Assembly (NCBI GenBank): GCA_965370415.1
Contig: CBDUTJ010000009.1
Coordinates: forward strand, 25,168-89,167
DNA from: JACNIV01 sp965370415
GTDB taxonomy: Bacteria > Cloacimonadota > Cloacimonadia > Cloacimonadales > TCS61
Direction: 5' to 3'
DNA length: 64,000 nt
The notes under the pieces are model-generated. The model saw nothing but the letters and a program-made list of their open reading frames with translations. It had not been told where the DNA came from and did not search any database. Within the stretch, counting starts at the first letter, position 1. Each line of letters starts with the position of its first letter. The position numbers were made by a program, and so were the translations under genes. This document shows, one piece after another, positions 52,392-62,007 of the stretch.

Positions 52392-54173
52392 ATGTTTGAA
52401 GGAATGAGAAGACACGCATCCTGGATTATTATTGTGATCGCATCTGTATTCATCCTATCCATGGCTATCGGTGGGATTAGCAGCATTTTTATTAAGAAGC
52501 CTTTTGTGGGCATGATTGCCGGAAAGAAGATCTACCCCGAAGAATACCGTGAATATTTGAAGAATGCATATGCTAACTACGCCCAGCAGAATCCCGAAAA
52601 AGAGATCGATGAAAAAGCAGCAGAGGAAATCAGTGAGCAAACCTGGACCAATCTTGTTCAGCAGATATTGTTTAATAAAGAGATCAAAAAACGTCATCTA
52701 AAAATTACCAATGATGACGTTGTGGATAAATTGAAAAATCCCTCGGATGATATCAAATCTATTCCCGATTTCCAGACCGATGGTGTATTTGATTACGAAA
52801 AATATGAAGAAGTACTTTTGGAAAATCCTGAATTTGCTGCCTGGATGGAAGCTCGGATCCGTGCTAATCTTCCCTATGAAAAACTATACGAAGATGTTAA
52901 AGCTGAAGTTACAGTTACCGAAGAAGAAATAGAAGAAAAATATATCGAAGAGAATGATAAGGCTGATGTTTCTGTTATTTACTTTGATCTTAATAGCATC
53001 AAAGAAATAGAAAATACTGAAGAAGAATTACAGCAGTACTACGAAGATCATAAGGAAGATTATCAAAAAGATCCGGCATGCAAATACAAATATGTTAAGA
53101 TCAAACTGGAAGCAAGCGAAGCGGATAAGCAAATAGCAAAAACCGAAATTGATTCTATTTATAACCTCTTAATAAACGGAGCAGATTTTGCCCAGACAGC
53201 TATCACCTTTTCACAGGGTCCGTCCGGCCCAAAAGGCGGTGATCTGGGCTGGTTTGCCAGTGGCAGGATGGTAAAGGAATTTGAAGATGTAGCATTTGCT
53301 TTGAAAGACGGCGAGATCAGCGAGCCTGTTAACACCCAGTTTGGCTGGCATATCATCAAAGTATTCGACCGCAGAAAAAACGAGCAGGATGAAGAAGAAA
53401 TACAGGCAAGTCATATTCTTTTTAAAGTAGAGCCTTCTGAAGCAACAAAACAGAATCTGGATATATTAGCCTGGGACCTTTACGAGAAAGGTAATAAATC
53501 CGGATTAGAAAAATCTGCAGAAGATCTTTCTTACGAAATTACTGAAACTCGTGAGTTTTACGAAAACGCCAGCTTTATCGGCGGGATAGGACGGGAAGAG
53601 GGAATGATCCGATTTGCCTTCGAAAATAAGGTCGGGAAACTGCACGAGCCTGTTAAGACCAAAAGTGGAGATTTCATTATAGCTGAGCTTTCTCTTAAAG
53701 TAGGCATCCATTACCAAGAATTCAGTGAAGTGGAAGCACGTATCAAACGAGACCTTACAAACGAAAAGAAACTTTCAGAAGTAACAAAAAAAGCGGAAGA
53801 ATTCGTTCAGGCAAATCAACCAGCTTCATATCTAACTGCTGCTGAAAAAGATGGGTGGAAGATCATTGAAGCCCCGGATGTAACGTTGAAAAAAACTATC
53901 CCCGGACTCAGGAACGATCCTGTTCTGAATGACGAGATACTGAAAAAAGAAGCTGATGAATACACCGGCTTAGTGAAGGGAGAATTTGGTGCATATATTG
54001 CCTACATAAAAGACCGCCTAAAACCTGATATGGTAAAATTTGAAATTGAAAAGAACCAGCTTCTGCTAGAAACACAGACCAATTCCGAAAACGAACACTT
54101 GAATGTTTGGTTTAATGGTCTTAAAGAAAAAGCTGAGATCATCGATAACAGAGAAGAATTCTTTGGGAATTAA
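52392..54173 (+). CDS. SurA/PpiD-like periplasmic peptidyl-prolyl isomerase
   Basis: 593 residues. The N-terminal membrane helix ('WIIIVIASVFILSMAIGGI', about residues 9-30) anchors it in the inner membrane. Next is a SurA_N-like helical part (about 45-190), then parvulin-type PPIC domain 'QTAITFSQGPSGPKGGDLGW' followed by 'EISEPVNTQFGWHIIKVFDR' (about 235-330), and a second, more degraded parvulin-like part. This resembles PpiD, which helps fold exported proteins at the translocon. I place the start at the ATG 52392 with GGAGG upstream; a TTG at 52377 is part of the ribosome site region. A terminator follows at 54196. Confidence 0.9.
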   Translation: MFEGMRRHASWIIIVIASVFILSMAIGGISSIFIKKPFVGMIAGKKIYPEEYREYLKNAYANYAQQNPEKEIDEKAAEEISEQTWTNLVQQILFNKEIKKRHLKITNDDVVDKLKNPSDDIKSIPDFQTDGVFDYEKYEEVLLENPEFAAWMEARIRANLPYEKLYEDVKAEVTVTEEEIEEKYIEENDKADVSVIYFDLNSIKEIENTEEELQQYYEDHKEDYQKDPACKYKYVKIKLEASEADKQIAKTEIDSIYNLLINGADFAQTAITFSQGPSGPKGGDLGWFASGRMVKEFEDVAFALKDGEISEPVNTQFGWHIIKVFDRRKNEQDEEEIQASHILFKVEPSEATKQNLDILAWDLYEKGNKSGLEKSAEDLSYEITETREFYENASFIGGIGREEGMIRFAFENKVGKLHEPVKTKSGDFIIAELSLKVGIHYQEFSEVEARIKRDLTNEKKLSEVTKKAEEFVQANQPASYLTAAEKDGWKIIEAPDVTLKKTIPGLRNDPVLNDEILKKEADEYTGLVKGEFGAYIAYIKDRLKPDMVKFEIEKNQLLLETQTNSENEHLNVWFNGLKEKAEIIDNREEFFGN

Positions 54174-54195
54174 ATTTACATAAAAGATATTTACA

Positions 54196-54223
54196 AAAGC
54201 GGATGAGAACCATCCGCTTTTTT
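54196..54223 (+). terminator. Terminator after the PPIase gene
   Basis: AAAGCGGATG (54196-54205), loop AGAAC, CATCCGCTTT (54211-54220), then more T residues. It separates the PPIase gene from the restriction operon. Confidence 0.92.
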
Positions 54224-54398
54224 ATTATTTAATATCATTTTGAAATTTCGTGAATTAACTATTCTTCTTTATTTATAAAAATATTTTGACAGTTATTAAT
54301 AATTTTACGATTTATGTTTTATATATTTATAATCGGTAATTTTATTAAAAGAATTAGAAATGAATTGAAACTGAGTTTTTTTTTGAGTTAGGTATAAA

Positions 54399-57068
54399 TT
54401 GAATTTAATGAATGAATCAGAAGCTTTAACCAGAAAAAGAAGAATTGATACAAAGCTTAACAAAAGCTGGAAGATCATTCACGCAAAAAAAGTATTAGAT
54501 TATTCAACTTTATCTAACCATGCAGTTGAAGAATATCCCACGCAAAACGGCTTTGCTGATTATGCACTTTTCGTAGATGGAAAATTATTAGGTTTCATAG
54601 AAGCAAAGAAAATATCAGTTGGTTCTGAAAATGTATTAGAGCAGGCAAAAAGGTATTCCAAAGATATCACAAATACAATAGGTGAATGGGGTGAATATAA
54701 AGCACCTTTTTTATATTCAACTAACGGAGAAAAAATATATTTTCTGGATATTAGAAATCCATTGAATATTAGTCGAGAAATAGCAGATTTCCATACACCT
54801 CAAGCTGTCGAAGGGATGTTTTCATTTGATGATTCAGATGCTTACAATTGGTTACAGGAAAACAAAGTTTCGGATATAAAACGATTACGTTATTATCAGG
54901 TTGAAGCGATAGAAGAGATAGAAGAAGCATTAATGCAAAACAAGCAAAAGATGCTGTTGGCAATGGCAACCGGTACCGGAAAAACTTTCACAATAGTATC
55001 TCTCATTTATCGCTTGGTCAAATCAGGTTATGCGAAACGCATTCTTTTTCTAGTGGACAGAAGAGCTTTGGCTGCACAGGCTATTACTACAATGGCGTCC
55101 TTTACCACACCGGATGGTTTGAAACTCGATAGAGAATATGAAGTGTACAGTCAGAAATTCCAGAAAGAAGATTTCGACGAAAAGACCAGATACGACTCTA
55201 AGGTTATGCCCAATGAATATCTTACAAACCCTCAGGAAAAACACACTTTTGTTTATGTTTCCACTATCCAGCGTATGATGATGAATTTATTTGGTAAAGA
55301 GGGCTGGAATAATGAAGAATACGAACCCGATGTTGATGTTCTTGATATTCCTATTCATGCTTTTGATGTGATAATCGCTGACGAATGTCATCGCGGATAT
55401 TCTGCCAGTGAAACCGGAGCTTGGAAGAAAACACTCGATCATTTCGATGCTGTTAAGATAGGTTTAACTGCAACACCCGCAGCTCACACGATGGCTATGT
55501 TTACGCATAAGATTTATTCTTATTCTACAGAACAGGCAGTAGAGGATGGATATCTGGTTGACTATGATGCTGTAAAAATAAATTCTAAAGTAAAGATAGA
55601 AGGTGCCTTCCTGAAAGAAGGTGAACTGGTAGGTGAAATTGATACAGGTACGGGAAAAGAAACTCTGGACGAACTGGAAGATGAACGTGAATTCGCTTCT
55701 AGCGAAATCGAAGTGAAAATTACCGCTCCGGATAGTACCAAAAAAATTATCAAAGAACTTAAAAAATATTCAGAAGCATTTGAGGAAGAAAAAGGGCACT
55801 TTCCTAAAACCTTGATATTTGCTGTGAATGATATACATCACATTTCTCATTGCGACGAGATTGTACACACCTGCAAAGAGGTTTTTGGACGCGGTGATGA
55901 TTTTGTGAAGAAGATCACCGGCAGCCCTTCAGTTGATAGACCATTACAGAAGATACGAGAGTTCCGAAATAGGAAAGAACCCAAAATAGTAGTTACCGTT
56001 GATATGCTTTCCACCGGAGTGGATATTCCAGCTATAGAATTTATTGTTTTTCTTCGAATGGTAAAATCCCGTATTCTTTGGGTTCAGATGCTGGGAAGAG
56101 GAACACGACGTTGCGACGAAATCCATAAAGACCGCTTCGTCATCTTTGATTGTTTCGATGGATCGCTGATCGAGTATTTCAAGAATGCAACCGATTTTGA
56201 TGTGACGCTCAGTAAAGAAATTCTCAATTTTCACGACCTGATCGAACGTATCTACAATAATCAGGATCGGGAATATAGTATCTCCGTTCTCATTAAACGA
56301 CTGCGCCGCATCGAACAAAACATGGGTGGAGAAGCAATCGAACAGTTTGCTGAGTTTATTCCTGACGGTGATATGAAAAAATATGCGGACAATCTGCGTT
56401 TAAATATAAAAATCAATTTTATCGAAACCATGAAATTATTGCGTGATGATGATTTCCAAAAGCTGCTTACCAATTACAAACGACCTAAGAAGCTCTTTTA
56501 TAAAGGCTATGAAGTGGTAGATGAAGTGAGCAGTGAACAAGTTTTTTCTGCTGGTGATAAATATGAAAAACCTGAAGATTATCTAAAATCCTTTGAACGA
56601 TTTGTGAAAGAAAATCCTGAACATATCCAGGCAATTGAAATTTTGTTGAATAAACCACAAGGCTGGAATTATGCTGCTCTGGAAGAATTACGGCAAGCTC
56701 TCAAGAAACACAAATTCAAAGAAAAAGATCTGCAACAAGCTCATGAGTATGTTTATAAAAAGCCGTTGCCCGATATTATCTCGATGGTGAAACATGCTGC
56801 TGACTTCGATGTTCCCATTTTGAATGCCCAGGAGCGCATAGAAAAAGCCATCCAATCCATTGCGGAAAAGATGGAACTGAACGAGGAACAGCAAAAGTGG
56901 TTTGGCTACATAAAACATTATCTCATGAGCAACTTAGCTCTGGAAGAAGCTGATCTCAGCAATCATCCTGCCTTTACCAGACATGGCGGTATAAAAATTG
57001 CCCAAGAAGTTTTTGGTGACAAATTAGCCGAACTGATAAAAAAGATAAACGCTGCTGTGGCAGCATAA
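54399..57068 (+). CDS. hsdR: Type I restriction enzyme, R subunit
   Basis: HsdR translocates DNA and cuts it when the recognition site is unmethylated. The 889-residue protein has the HSDR_N nuclease fold (about residues 15-130) with 'ADYALFV..' and 'GFIEAKK' as the D..ExK site, Walker A 'MATGTGKTFT' (about 187-196), the DECH box in 'IIADECHRG' (about 328) and helicase motif VI 'QMLGRGTRR' (about 562). The start is either TTG 54399, with AGG at optimal distance, or ATG 54408; I give the longer. A 225-base AT-rich gap with TTGACA at 54286 precedes it. It is the first gene of the operon. Confidence 0.95.
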   Translation: MNLMNESEALTRKRRIDTKLNKSWKIIHAKKVLDYSTLSNHAVEEYPTQNGFADYALFVDGKLLGFIEAKKISVGSENVLEQAKRYSKDITNTIGEWGEYKAPFLYSTNGEKIYFLDIRNPLNISREIADFHTPQAVEGMFSFDDSDAYNWLQENKVSDIKRLRYYQVEAIEEIEEALMQNKQKMLLAMATGTGKTFTIVSLIYRLVKSGYAKRILFLVDRRALAAQAITTMASFTTPDGLKLDREYEVYSQKFQKEDFDEKTRYDSKVMPNEYLTNPQEKHTFVYVSTIQRMMMNLFGKEGWNNEEYEPDVDVLDIPIHAFDVIIADECHRGYSASETGAWKKTLDHFDAVKIGLTATPAAHTMAMFTHKIYSYSTEQAVEDGYLVDYDAVKINSKVKIEGAFLKEGELVGEIDTGTGKETLDELEDEREFASSEIEVKITAPDSTKKIIKELKKYSEAFEEEKGHFPKTLIFAVNDIHHISHCDEIVHTCKEVFGRGDDFVKKITGSPSVDRPLQKIREFRNRKEPKIVVTVDMLSTGVDIPAIEFIVFLRMVKSRILWVQMLGRGTRRCDEIHKDRFVIFDCFDGSLIEYFKNATDFDVTLSKEILNFHDLIERIYNNQDREYSISVLIKRLRRIEQNMGGEAIEQFAEFIPDGDMKKYADNLRLNIKINFIETMKLLRDDDFQKLLTNYKRPKKLFYKGYEVVDEVSSEQVFSAGDKYEKPEDYLKSFERFVKENPEHIQAIEILLNKPQGWNYAALEELRQALKKHKFKEKDLQQAHEYVYKKPLPDIISMVKHAADFDVPILNAQERIEKAIQSIAEKMELNEEQQKWFGYIKHYLMSNLALEEADLSNHPAFTRHGGIKIAQEVFGDKLAELIKKINAAVAA

Positions 57069-57083
57069 TTCTAAGGAAGAATT

Positions 57084-57821
57084 ATGAATTTTAAATCTGA
57101 AGTATCCAATTTACTCAAAGATTACGTATATGTTTATATTAATCCTAAAACTGATAAAATCTTCTATGTAGGGAGAGGTAAAGGAAATAGATGTTTTGAT
57201 CATTTAAATTTGGACAATATTGTAGATTCACCTTTTGAAGAACAAATAAAAGAGCTACTATCTAAGAGTATCCAACCCAAAATTGAAATAATACGATATG
57301 GACTTTCTAAGTATCAAGCCAAATTGATTGAAGCATCAATAATTGATTTAATAGAGCTTGATAAACTAGAAAATAAATATAGAGGTTACCATAGTAGAAC
57401 TTATGGAAGAATATCTGTTGAAGAAATCATAGCAACTTTTGAAGCTGAAGAAGCTCCTGAAATAAAAGAAAATGTTTTGTGTATAATTATAAACAAACTT
57501 TACAATTCTAATATAACGCAAGATGAGTTATTTGAGTCAACAAAAGGAATTTGGAAGATTGGCAAAAGGCGGGAAAAAGCTGACTTTGTTTTTAGTGTAT
57601 ATCAAGGTCTTGTAAAAGAAGTTTACAAAGTAAATAAATGGCATGAATCAGGAACTTTGGTTTACAGATTCAGAGATTCCTCACAGTTTGCACAAGCAGA
57701 TAGATGGGAGTTTGACGGTGAATTAGCTAATGATGAACTTAGAAGAAAATATAAGAACAAAGCTGTTAGAACATATCTTCCAAATAGGATTCGAAATCCT
57801 ATATTTTATATTAACTGTTAA
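57084..57821 (+). CDS. LEM-3-like GIY-YIG domain protein inside the hsd operon
   Basis: The 245-residue protein starts with a GIY-YIG fold of the LEM-3/ANKLE1-like subgroup: 'YVYVYINPKTDKIFYVGRG' provides the VYV and YVG strands, 'RCFDHL' the Arg region and 'AKLIEASIIDLI' the catalytic Glu. The C-terminal ~110 residues ('ESTKGIWKIGKRREKADFV', 'VYQGLVKEVYKVNKWHESG') form a second module I do not know by name; it may bind nucleic acid. It lies between hsdR and hsdM, 15 bases after one and 10 before the other, with AAGGAAG upstream, so it belongs to the operon. Its bases are more AT-rich than hsdM, as in a later arrival. Confidence 0.8.
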   Translation: MNFKSEVSNLLKDYVYVYINPKTDKIFYVGRGKGNRCFDHLNLDNIVDSPFEEQIKELLSKSIQPKIEIIRYGLSKYQAKLIEASIIDLIELDKLENKYRGYHSRTYGRISVEEIIATFEAEEAPEIKENVLCIIINKLYNSNITQDELFESTKGIWKIGKRREKADFVFSVYQGLVKEVYKVNKWHESGTLVYRFRDSSQFAQADRWEFDGELANDELRRKYKNKAVRTYLPNRIRNPIFYINC

Positions 57822-57831
57822 AGGAAATTAA

Positions 57832-59235
57832 ATGGACATAACCAACAAACTCTGGGGTATGTGTCATACATTGCGGCACGACGGAATAGATTACGGTGAC
57901 TACATCGAACAGCTCACCTATCTGCTTTTTTTGAAAATGGCAGACGAACGCAAAGTGGAAGTAAACAAACAATACAACTGGCAAAGTCTAATCAATCTTT
58001 CGGGAATAGAATTGCTGGATCATTACACTGTGATTTTGCAAAACCTGCGTGATGCCGAAGGAATTCTGGGGGAAATATTTGTACAGGCAATTCCCCGTTT
58101 CAGTAATCCGGTAAACTTGAAAAAAGTATTGAATATGATAGATGAGATCGAATGGACTTCTTTGGAAATCGATGTGAAAGGCGAAGCTTTCGAGGGTTTG
58201 CTGGAAAAAGCTGCCAGTGAAGGCAAGAAAGGTGCCGGACAATATTTCACTCCCCGTCCGCTTATTCGTACTATCGTGGAAGTGATGCAACCAGATCCAC
58301 TCATTACAAAAAGTTTTACCATTAGCGATCCGGCTTGTGGAACTGCCGGCTTTTTGATGGTTGCTTATGAATGGTTAATGGATAAATACAAAGATAGCAT
58401 CGATAAACGCCAATGGCCACGCATCCAAAAAGAAACTTACCACGGACAGGAATTGGTGGCACGACCCCGCCGTCTGGCACTTATGAATATGTTCCTACAC
58501 GGTGTGGAACCGCAGATCGTGCTGGGTGACAGCATCTATGAACCGGATAGCGGATTGCGCTTCGACTGCATCCTCACCAATCCGCCCTTTGGTACCAAGG
58601 GAGCTAACCAGGTTCCAACTCGTGGTGACTTTACCGTAGAAACAAGTAACAAACAGCTCAATTTCATTCAGCATGTGGTCACTATTCTTAAACCCGGTGG
58701 AAGAGCAGCAATGGTTTTACCGGACAATGTTCTTTTTGCCGACCAGGCGGGAGAAGTGATAAAAAACCTGATGGAAGATTGCAATCTGCACACTTTGTTA
58801 CGATTACCAAACGGCACCTTCACTCCTTACAGCCAGGGTGTGAAAGCAAATGTTCTTTTTTTTCAGAAGGGACCAAAAACCGAAGAGGTATGGATTTATG
58901 ATAACCGCACCAACATGCCCGGCGTGACCAAAAAAGATCGTCCTCTCACCGAAGCTATGTTTGCCGATTTTATTGGCTGCTATGGCACCGACCCGGACGG
59001 CAGAGCCAAACGCAAAGCAACCGATGAAACAGGACGCTTCCGCAGTTTTACAGCTAAAGAAATTGCAAAGCGCAATTACAACCTGGACATTACCTGGCTG
59101 AAAGATGAAAGCCTGGGCAATAACGATGACCTACCCGAACCGGAACTGCTGGCCAGCGAAGCCATTACTGAACTTAGTGCCTGTATTGATGAACTGCAGG
59201 AAATTCTCAATCTGCTGGAGAATGGGAATGAATAG
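57832..59235 (+). CDS. hsdM: Type I restriction enzyme, M subunit
   Basis: HsdM, with HsdS, methylates adenine at N6 in the recognition site. The 467-residue protein has the HsdM N-terminal helical domain ('MCHTLRHDGIDYGDYIEQLTY'), SAM motif I 'DPACGTAGFL' (about residues 166-175) and catalytic motif IV 'NPPFG' (about 249-253). 'GQYFTPRPLIRTIVE' precedes the methylase core, as in the family. It overlaps hsdS by eight bases. Its codon use and higher GC differ visibly from the neighbouring GIY-YIG gene. Confidence 0.97.
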   Translation: MDITNKLWGMCHTLRHDGIDYGDYIEQLTYLLFLKMADERKVEVNKQYNWQSLINLSGIELLDHYTVILQNLRDAEGILGEIFVQAIPRFSNPVNLKKVLNMIDEIEWTSLEIDVKGEAFEGLLEKAASEGKKGAGQYFTPRPLIRTIVEVMQPDPLITKSFTISDPACGTAGFLMVAYEWLMDKYKDSIDKRQWPRIQKETYHGQELVARPRRLALMNMFLHGVEPQIVLGDSIYEPDSGLRFDCILTNPPFGTKGANQVPTRGDFTVETSNKQLNFIQHVVTILKPGGRAAMVLPDNVLFADQAGEVIKNLMEDCNLHTLLRLPNGTFTPYSQGVKANVLFFQKGPKTEEVWIYDNRTNMPGVTKKDRPLTEAMFADFIGCYGTDPDGRAKRKATDETGRFRSFTAKEIAKRNYNLDITWLKDESLGNNDDLPEPELLASEAITELSACIDELQEILNLLENGNE

Positions 59236-60544
59236 CGCTTTACCAAAAGGGTGGGTTGAATCACAATTAGGAATCGTTTGTACAAAACCGCAGTATGGTT
59301 GGACGACGAGTTCTAAACCAGAAGGTGAAATTAAACTCCTCAGAACTACAGATATATCTAATGTACCTGTGAACTGGAAAAGTGTGCCATTTTGTGAAAG
59401 AGAACCTGAAGATATTGAAAAATATCAAATCAATATAAATGATATTTTAGTTTCACGCGCTGGTTCAATTGGACTGAGTTATCGAATAAGAGAAGATGAT
59501 TTGATTAATAAAACAGTTTTTGCATCTTATCTAATACGTTTTAAACCTTTGATAAATCCTCAATTTGCAGAATACTACTTAAATTCAAATATCTATTGGG
59601 AGTATATTTCAGGATTCAAATCTGGAATTGCAGTACCAAATGTAAATGCTACAAAGTTAAGCGATATGCCATTTCCCCTCCCGCCCCTTCCCGAGCAAAA
59701 ACGCATTGCTGCCAAACTGGATGCCGTGCTGCCGAGGGTGGAGAAGCTTAAGGAACGATTGTACAAAACTCAAGAGCTGGTGAAGCAGTTCCGCCGGAGT
59801 GTGCTCAATGCTGCCGTTACTGGTAAGTTGACGGAAGAGTGGAGGGAGAAGAATTTAAATATTGGGACATGGAAGAAAGTTTGTCTTGGAGATATTATTA
59901 AAATTAAATCCGGTAATTTTTTACTTAGAAAAAATATGGAATCAGGAGAAATACCGGTATTTGGTGGCAATGGAATAACAGGATATCATAATGAATCAAA
60001 TATTGCTACACCAACGATTGTTATTGGGAGAGTTGGTTATTATTGTGGAAGTATATATTTAACACCAGAAAGAGCGTGGATAACTGATAATGCATTTATT
60101 ACAAATTTTAAAAGTGATATAATTTCACAAAAATATCTCTATTATTTATTATTAAAATCAGAATTAGGAAAATTATCAAATTCAACTGCACAACCCGTTA
60201 TTTCAGGAAAATTGATTTATCCTTTCAAAGTAATCCTTCCTCCTCTCGAAGAGCAAAAAGAAATCGTACGCCAAGTTGAGGATTTTTTTACTTTGTCGGA
60301 TAAGTTGGTAGAACAAGCTGCGGTTATTAGCGAACGGGTGAAGCAGTTGGGTCAAAGTGTCCTTGCCAAAGCCTTTCGGGGTGAGTTAGTTCCTACAGAA
60401 GCGGAACTGACAGAAAAAGAAGGACATACATTTGAGACAGCGAAAGAATTGCTGGAAAGAATAAAAGCAGAGAAGAAGAAGCTGGAAGAGGAGAGGAAAA
60501 GCAGGGGCAATTCACGAATTGCCCGGAAAAAGAGTAACAAATGA
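59228..60544 (+). CDS. hsdS: Type I restriction enzyme, S (specificity) subunit
   Basis: HsdS recognises a bipartite DNA site through two target-recognition domains. Here TRD1 starts 'LPKGWVESQLGIV' (about residues 5-160) and is closed by the conserved helix 'PLPEQKRIAAKLDAVL'. TRD2 starts 'GTWKKVCLGDIIKIKSGN' (about 215-370) and is closed by 'PPLEEQKEIVRQVEDFF'. The C-terminus is rich in Lys/Glu. I start it at ATG 59228 with GGAG seven bases upstream, inside the end of hsdM; longer frames run through hsdM and are not real. The TRDs are AT-rich between GC-richer helices, typical of exchanged specificity domains. Recognition sequence unknown. Confidence 0.93.
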   Translation: MNSALPKGWVESQLGIVCTKPQYGWTTSSKPEGEIKLLRTTDISNVPVNWKSVPFCEREPEDIEKYQININDILVSRAGSIGLSYRIREDDLINKTVFASYLIRFKPLINPQFAEYYLNSNIYWEYISGFKSGIAVPNVNATKLSDMPFPLPPLPEQKRIAAKLDAVLPRVEKLKERLYKTQELVKQFRRSVLNAAVTGKLTEEWREKNLNIGTWKKVCLGDIIKIKSGNFLLRKNMESGEIPVFGGNGITGYHNESNIATPTIVIGRVGYYCGSIYLTPERAWITDNAFITNFKSDIISQKYLYYLLLKSELGKLSNSTAQPVISGKLIYPFKVILPPLEEQKEIVRQVEDFFTLSDKLVEQAAVISERVKQLGQSVLAKAFRGELVPTEAELTEKEGHTFETAKELLERIKAEKKKLEEERKSRGNSRIARKKSNK

Positions 60545-61992
60545 CCAAAGAAGAATTGATCAAACGCTTACAAGACATTGAGTGGGATGACTTCGAAGTA
60601 AAGAAAGCTGAGAAAGAAATACCCAGAAACAGTTGGGAAACAGTGAGTGCATTTGCCAATACCGGTGGTGGCTGGTTGGTATTTGGAGTGTTTCAGCAGA
60701 AAGAAGAATATACGGTTAATGGCGTTAAAGATCCAGAAAAGATCGAACAGAGCTTTATCACTACCTTAAGATCGAACCAGAAATTCAATGTACGGATCGA
60801 TCCGATCTGTAAGAAATATGAAATAGAAGATAAAACGGTACTGGCTTTTTACATACCTGTTTCTGCCCAGAAGCCGGTTTACTATAACAATGTTAAAAAC
60901 ACCTTTATCAGAACCGCCAGTGGAGATCAGAGAGCAACTCAGGCAGAAATAGATGCCATGTATCGGGATCAGGCGTTTGGCACAAAAGATCGTGAAATTA
61001 CTGATCTTGGAATTGACTCCCTTGATATGAGTTCGATCAAGCGATATAGGAATTATTTAGCAGTAATAAATTCTTCTCATCCTTATAATCTTCTTTCAAA
61101 CGAAGAATTATTGCAGAAGTTGCAGGTTTTAAAAGATGGTAAAGTTACGATTGCCGGATTGCTCTTTTTCGGGCAAGTTGATCGAATTGAAGAATTGATA
61201 CCGGATTTCAGAATTGATTATTTAGAGATCCCTGGTACTGCTTTAGATGATGCATCTGAAAGGTATAGTTTTAGATTAGACCAGCAGCAAAATATTTTTG
61301 AATATTATTTTGCTATCTATCCGCGGTTGTTACAAAAAATTGATATTCCCTTCAAAATGACGGCAGAAGGCATGGCAACAGAAGATCAGCCTCACGTGGA
61401 AGCTTTGCGGGAAGCCTTGGTGAACATGTTGATGCATGCTGATTATTTCAGCAGTTCCAAATCAAGAATTAGAGTTTTTACAAATCATTTTGAGTTCTTT
61501 AACCCGGGTGGTTTGCCCAAAGATTTGGAAGTCTTACGCCAATCCGATATTTCCCAACCCCGTAATCCGCTATTAGCAAAGATGTTTCGTGTTATTAAAT
61601 TAGCTGAGACAGCAGGATATGGTTTTGATAAAATATTCAAAGGCTGGGAAGGACATTTTGAATCAAAACCGCAAATAGTATCTCATTTCGATCATTTTGT
61701 TATCGAACTTAAATCAAAGACGGAATTGATACGGAAGAGTAACGGGACTGATACGGAATTGGAACGGAAAACTACCCAGAAAACTACCAAGAAAACATCG
61801 GATATTATCATTGATCTCATGAGTTCAAATCCTCATATTACGATCCCCGAAATTGCCCAAAAAGCTAGTCGAACGGAGAGAGCTATAGAAATGCAAATAA
61901 CGAATCTAAAAAGCAAAGGTTTAATAGAGAGAATAGGTCCAGATAAAGGGGGATTTTGGAAGGTTTCTGAAGATTATCAAAAAAATGAATAA
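60541..61992 (+). CDS. Schlafen-AlbA_2 domain protein with ATPase-like and winged-helix parts
   Basis: 483 residues. An AlbA_2 (Schlafen-type) domain comes first ('DFEVKKAEKEIPRNSWETVSAF', 'ANTGGGWLVFGV', about residues 14-130). The middle is of the HATPase_c_4/RecG-like kind ('EALREALVNMLMHADY', 'FEFFNPGGLP', about 285-330), and a C-terminal winged helix ('ITIPEIAQKASRTERAIEMQI', about 430-480) follows a Thr/Lys-rich linker. Such proteins are often named ATP-dependent DNA helicase or transcriptional regulator without proof. It overlaps hsdS by four bases (ATGA), so it is translated with the restriction genes. It may regulate or assist the system. A repeat array begins 16 bases after its stop. 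Confidence 0.85.
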   Translation: MTKEELIKRLQDIEWDDFEVKKAEKEIPRNSWETVSAFANTGGGWLVFGVFQQKEEYTVNGVKDPEKIEQSFITTLRSNQKFNVRIDPICKKYEIEDKTVLAFYIPVSAQKPVYYNNVKNTFIRTASGDQRATQAEIDAMYRDQAFGTKDREITDLGIDSLDMSSIKRYRNYLAVINSSHPYNLLSNEELLQKLQVLKDGKVTIAGLLFFGQVDRIEELIPDFRIDYLEIPGTALDDASERYSFRLDQQQNIFEYYFAIYPRLLQKIDIPFKMTAEGMATEDQPHVEALREALVNMLMHADYFSSSKSRIRVFTNHFEFFNPGGLPKDLEVLRQSDISQPRNPLLAKMFRVIKLAETAGYGFDKIFKGWEGHFESKPQIVSHFDHFVIELKSKTELIRKSNGTDTELERKTTQKTTKKTSDIIIDLMSSNPHITIPEIAQKASRTERAIEMQITNLKSKGLIERIGPDKGGFWKVSEDYQKNE

Positions 61993-62007
61993 ATCAGCAC
62001 ATTCTTC

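Noticed and set aside
59105..59227. Upstream extension of hsdS through the end of hsdM
   Set aside because: The residues before 59228 are a shadow of hsdM. A good ribosome site and the family-typical start are at 59228.
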